From contig JAOUJT010000003.1 in assembly GCA_029883105.1 (NCBI GenBank), positions 1 to 38,054 on the forward strand: a DNA stretch of 38,054 nt, written 5' to 3'. The DNA is from Gammaproteobacteria bacterium (GTDB lineage Bacteria > Pseudomonadota > Gammaproteobacteria > Thiohalospirales > Thiohalospiraceae). The notes beneath the pieces were generated by a model. That model saw only the letters and a program-made list of their open reading frames with translations, ran no database searches and was not told where the DNA came from. This document shows, in pieces, positions 37,500 to 38,054 of the stretch. How positions within the stretch are numbered: position 1 is the stretch's first letter; every line of letters starts with the position of its first letter. A program made the translations under genes and the position numbers.

Positions 37500-37886
37500 T
37501 TAAGGGATAGGGTTATTACACAACCAGTCTACGGCCAGTTGATAGTCGCGAAAGACACCCAGCTTTCGAGGGGTGTTGTCCAACATGGCCTGTAACTGTC
37601 GGGCGATACCAAAATCGATATCTCGGGCAGTTACAATGGCAGTGTGACCCGCCCCACGTTGTTGTTCCATCTGCACATTCATGATGACAAATTCTTCTAT
37701 ATCCCGCTGACTCAGGTTTCGCACTGTACCATTACGCAGATCGACGAGGATATTCATTGTGGCTTGAAAATGTGGGTCGCTATATAGCCTTACCGTGGCT
37801 TGTTTGATTTCATTTAGCATTAGCGGGCCGGTGACAATATGAATCACCATGTGCTGATTGCTATCTATAATTGTGTCTATCGCCAT
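37500..37886 (-). CDS. SpoIIAA/STAS-like protein
   Basis: The 128-residue product from ATG 37886 resembles small SpoIIAA-like/STAS proteins: a beta strand VIHIVTGPL, helix LNEIKQATVRLYSDP, then MNILVDLRNGTV and later RKLGVFRDYQLAVDWL. The family has no firm function. The open frame extends to a GTG at 38015, but the added part has no family match or good ribosome site, so ATG 37886 is preferred. What lies between 37887 and 38054 is not recognised. Confidence 0.6.
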   Translation of the reverse strand: MAIDTIIDSNQHMVIHIVTGPLMLNEIKQATVRLYSDPHFQATMNILVDLRNGTVRNLSQRDIEEFVIMNVQMEQQRGAGHTAIVTARDIDFGIARQLQAMLDNTPRKLGVFRDYQLAVDWLCNNPIP

Positions 37887-38054
37887 ATACAGATTTATCT
37901 GAGAACAGTCATGTCCGACCAATATACTTGTACTTTTATCGTTGATACAAGCATTGACGTTTAGGAAGCCGTTGATTCGTACCTCTAACACGGCCTTGGG
38001 CGTGACGTTCATCACTCGATGCCATCATTACCAGGAAATCAGGGGTCTTTAGTA

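Noticed and set aside
37887-38054. Possible PilZ-like domain fused or frameshifted before the SpoIIAA-like gene
   Set aside because: A DERHAQGRV-like segment is suggestive, but no PilZ DxSxxG motif is visible and the window ends here.

Overview
The window is chromosomal DNA of a gammaproteobacterium of moderate GC content. Housekeeping gene order supports this: dprA-smg-topA-tsaC-(GGDEF)-hemF, comM/ubiK beside glnK-amtB, and priA-argS-ftsN are arrangements typical of Gammaproteobacteria. The species cannot be named from the sequence. No rRNA, tRNA, CRISPR array, intact prophage or insertion sequence was seen.

Layout. (1) 1-6.5 kb: the 3' end of dprA, smg, topA, a small uncertain ORF, tsaC, a membrane diguanylate cyclase, hemF, and a frameshifted gene for a small exported protein. 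(2) 6.5-8.3 kb, minus strand: a hybrid sensor histidine kinase. (3) 8.4-11.9 kb: an AT-rich stretch with a long gene-free region, then a tightly coupled three-gene operon coding for a thermostable-hemolysin-family (GNAT-like) protein, an AMP-binding adenylating enzyme and a haem-oxygenase-like putative di-iron enzyme. It reads like a small biosynthetic pathway of unknown product. (4) 11.9-17.3 kb: comM and ubiK (minus strand), then two TorF-type putative porins. The second porin leads a porin-glnK-amtB unit with a -24/-12 sigma54 promoter and paired NtrC-type sites upstream. (5) 17.5-24.3 kb: DUF805 protein, tandem CDGSH iron-sulfur protein, fetA-fetB metal-export ABC transporter, a methyltransferase, divergent speE/speA, a cupin and a coiled-coil membrane protein. 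(6) 24.4-26.5 kb: a zinc metallopeptidase, a small exported protein, and a decayed GGDEF gene. (7) 26.5-31.2 kb, minus strand: priA, argS, ftsN. (8) 31.16-31.83 kb: a gene-free segment carrying a dense set of DnaA-box sequences around an AT-rich core, a candidate replication origin or DnaA-control region. (9) 31.8-35.5 kb, minus strand: a four-gene locus (stand-alone receiver, YaiO-like outer-membrane barrel, membrane-anchored HEAT-repeat protein, processive GT2 glycosyltransferase) that looks like a surface-polysaccharide system. (10) 35.7-38 kb: a fructosamine-kinase-family protein, an LpxL/HtrB-like acyltransferase and a SpoIIAA/STAS-like protein.

How the genes work together. The nitrogen block (porin, PII, ammonium channel) is a coherent nitrogen-limitation response. 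speA and speE give the first and last steps of arginine-derived spermidine synthesis. priA, argS and ftsN are core replication, translation and division genes. dprA and comM both belong to natural-transformation DNA processing. The most promising places for undescribed biology are the hemolysin-like/AMP ligase/di-iron operon, the receiver/barrel/HEAT/GT2 locus and the DnaA-box cluster.
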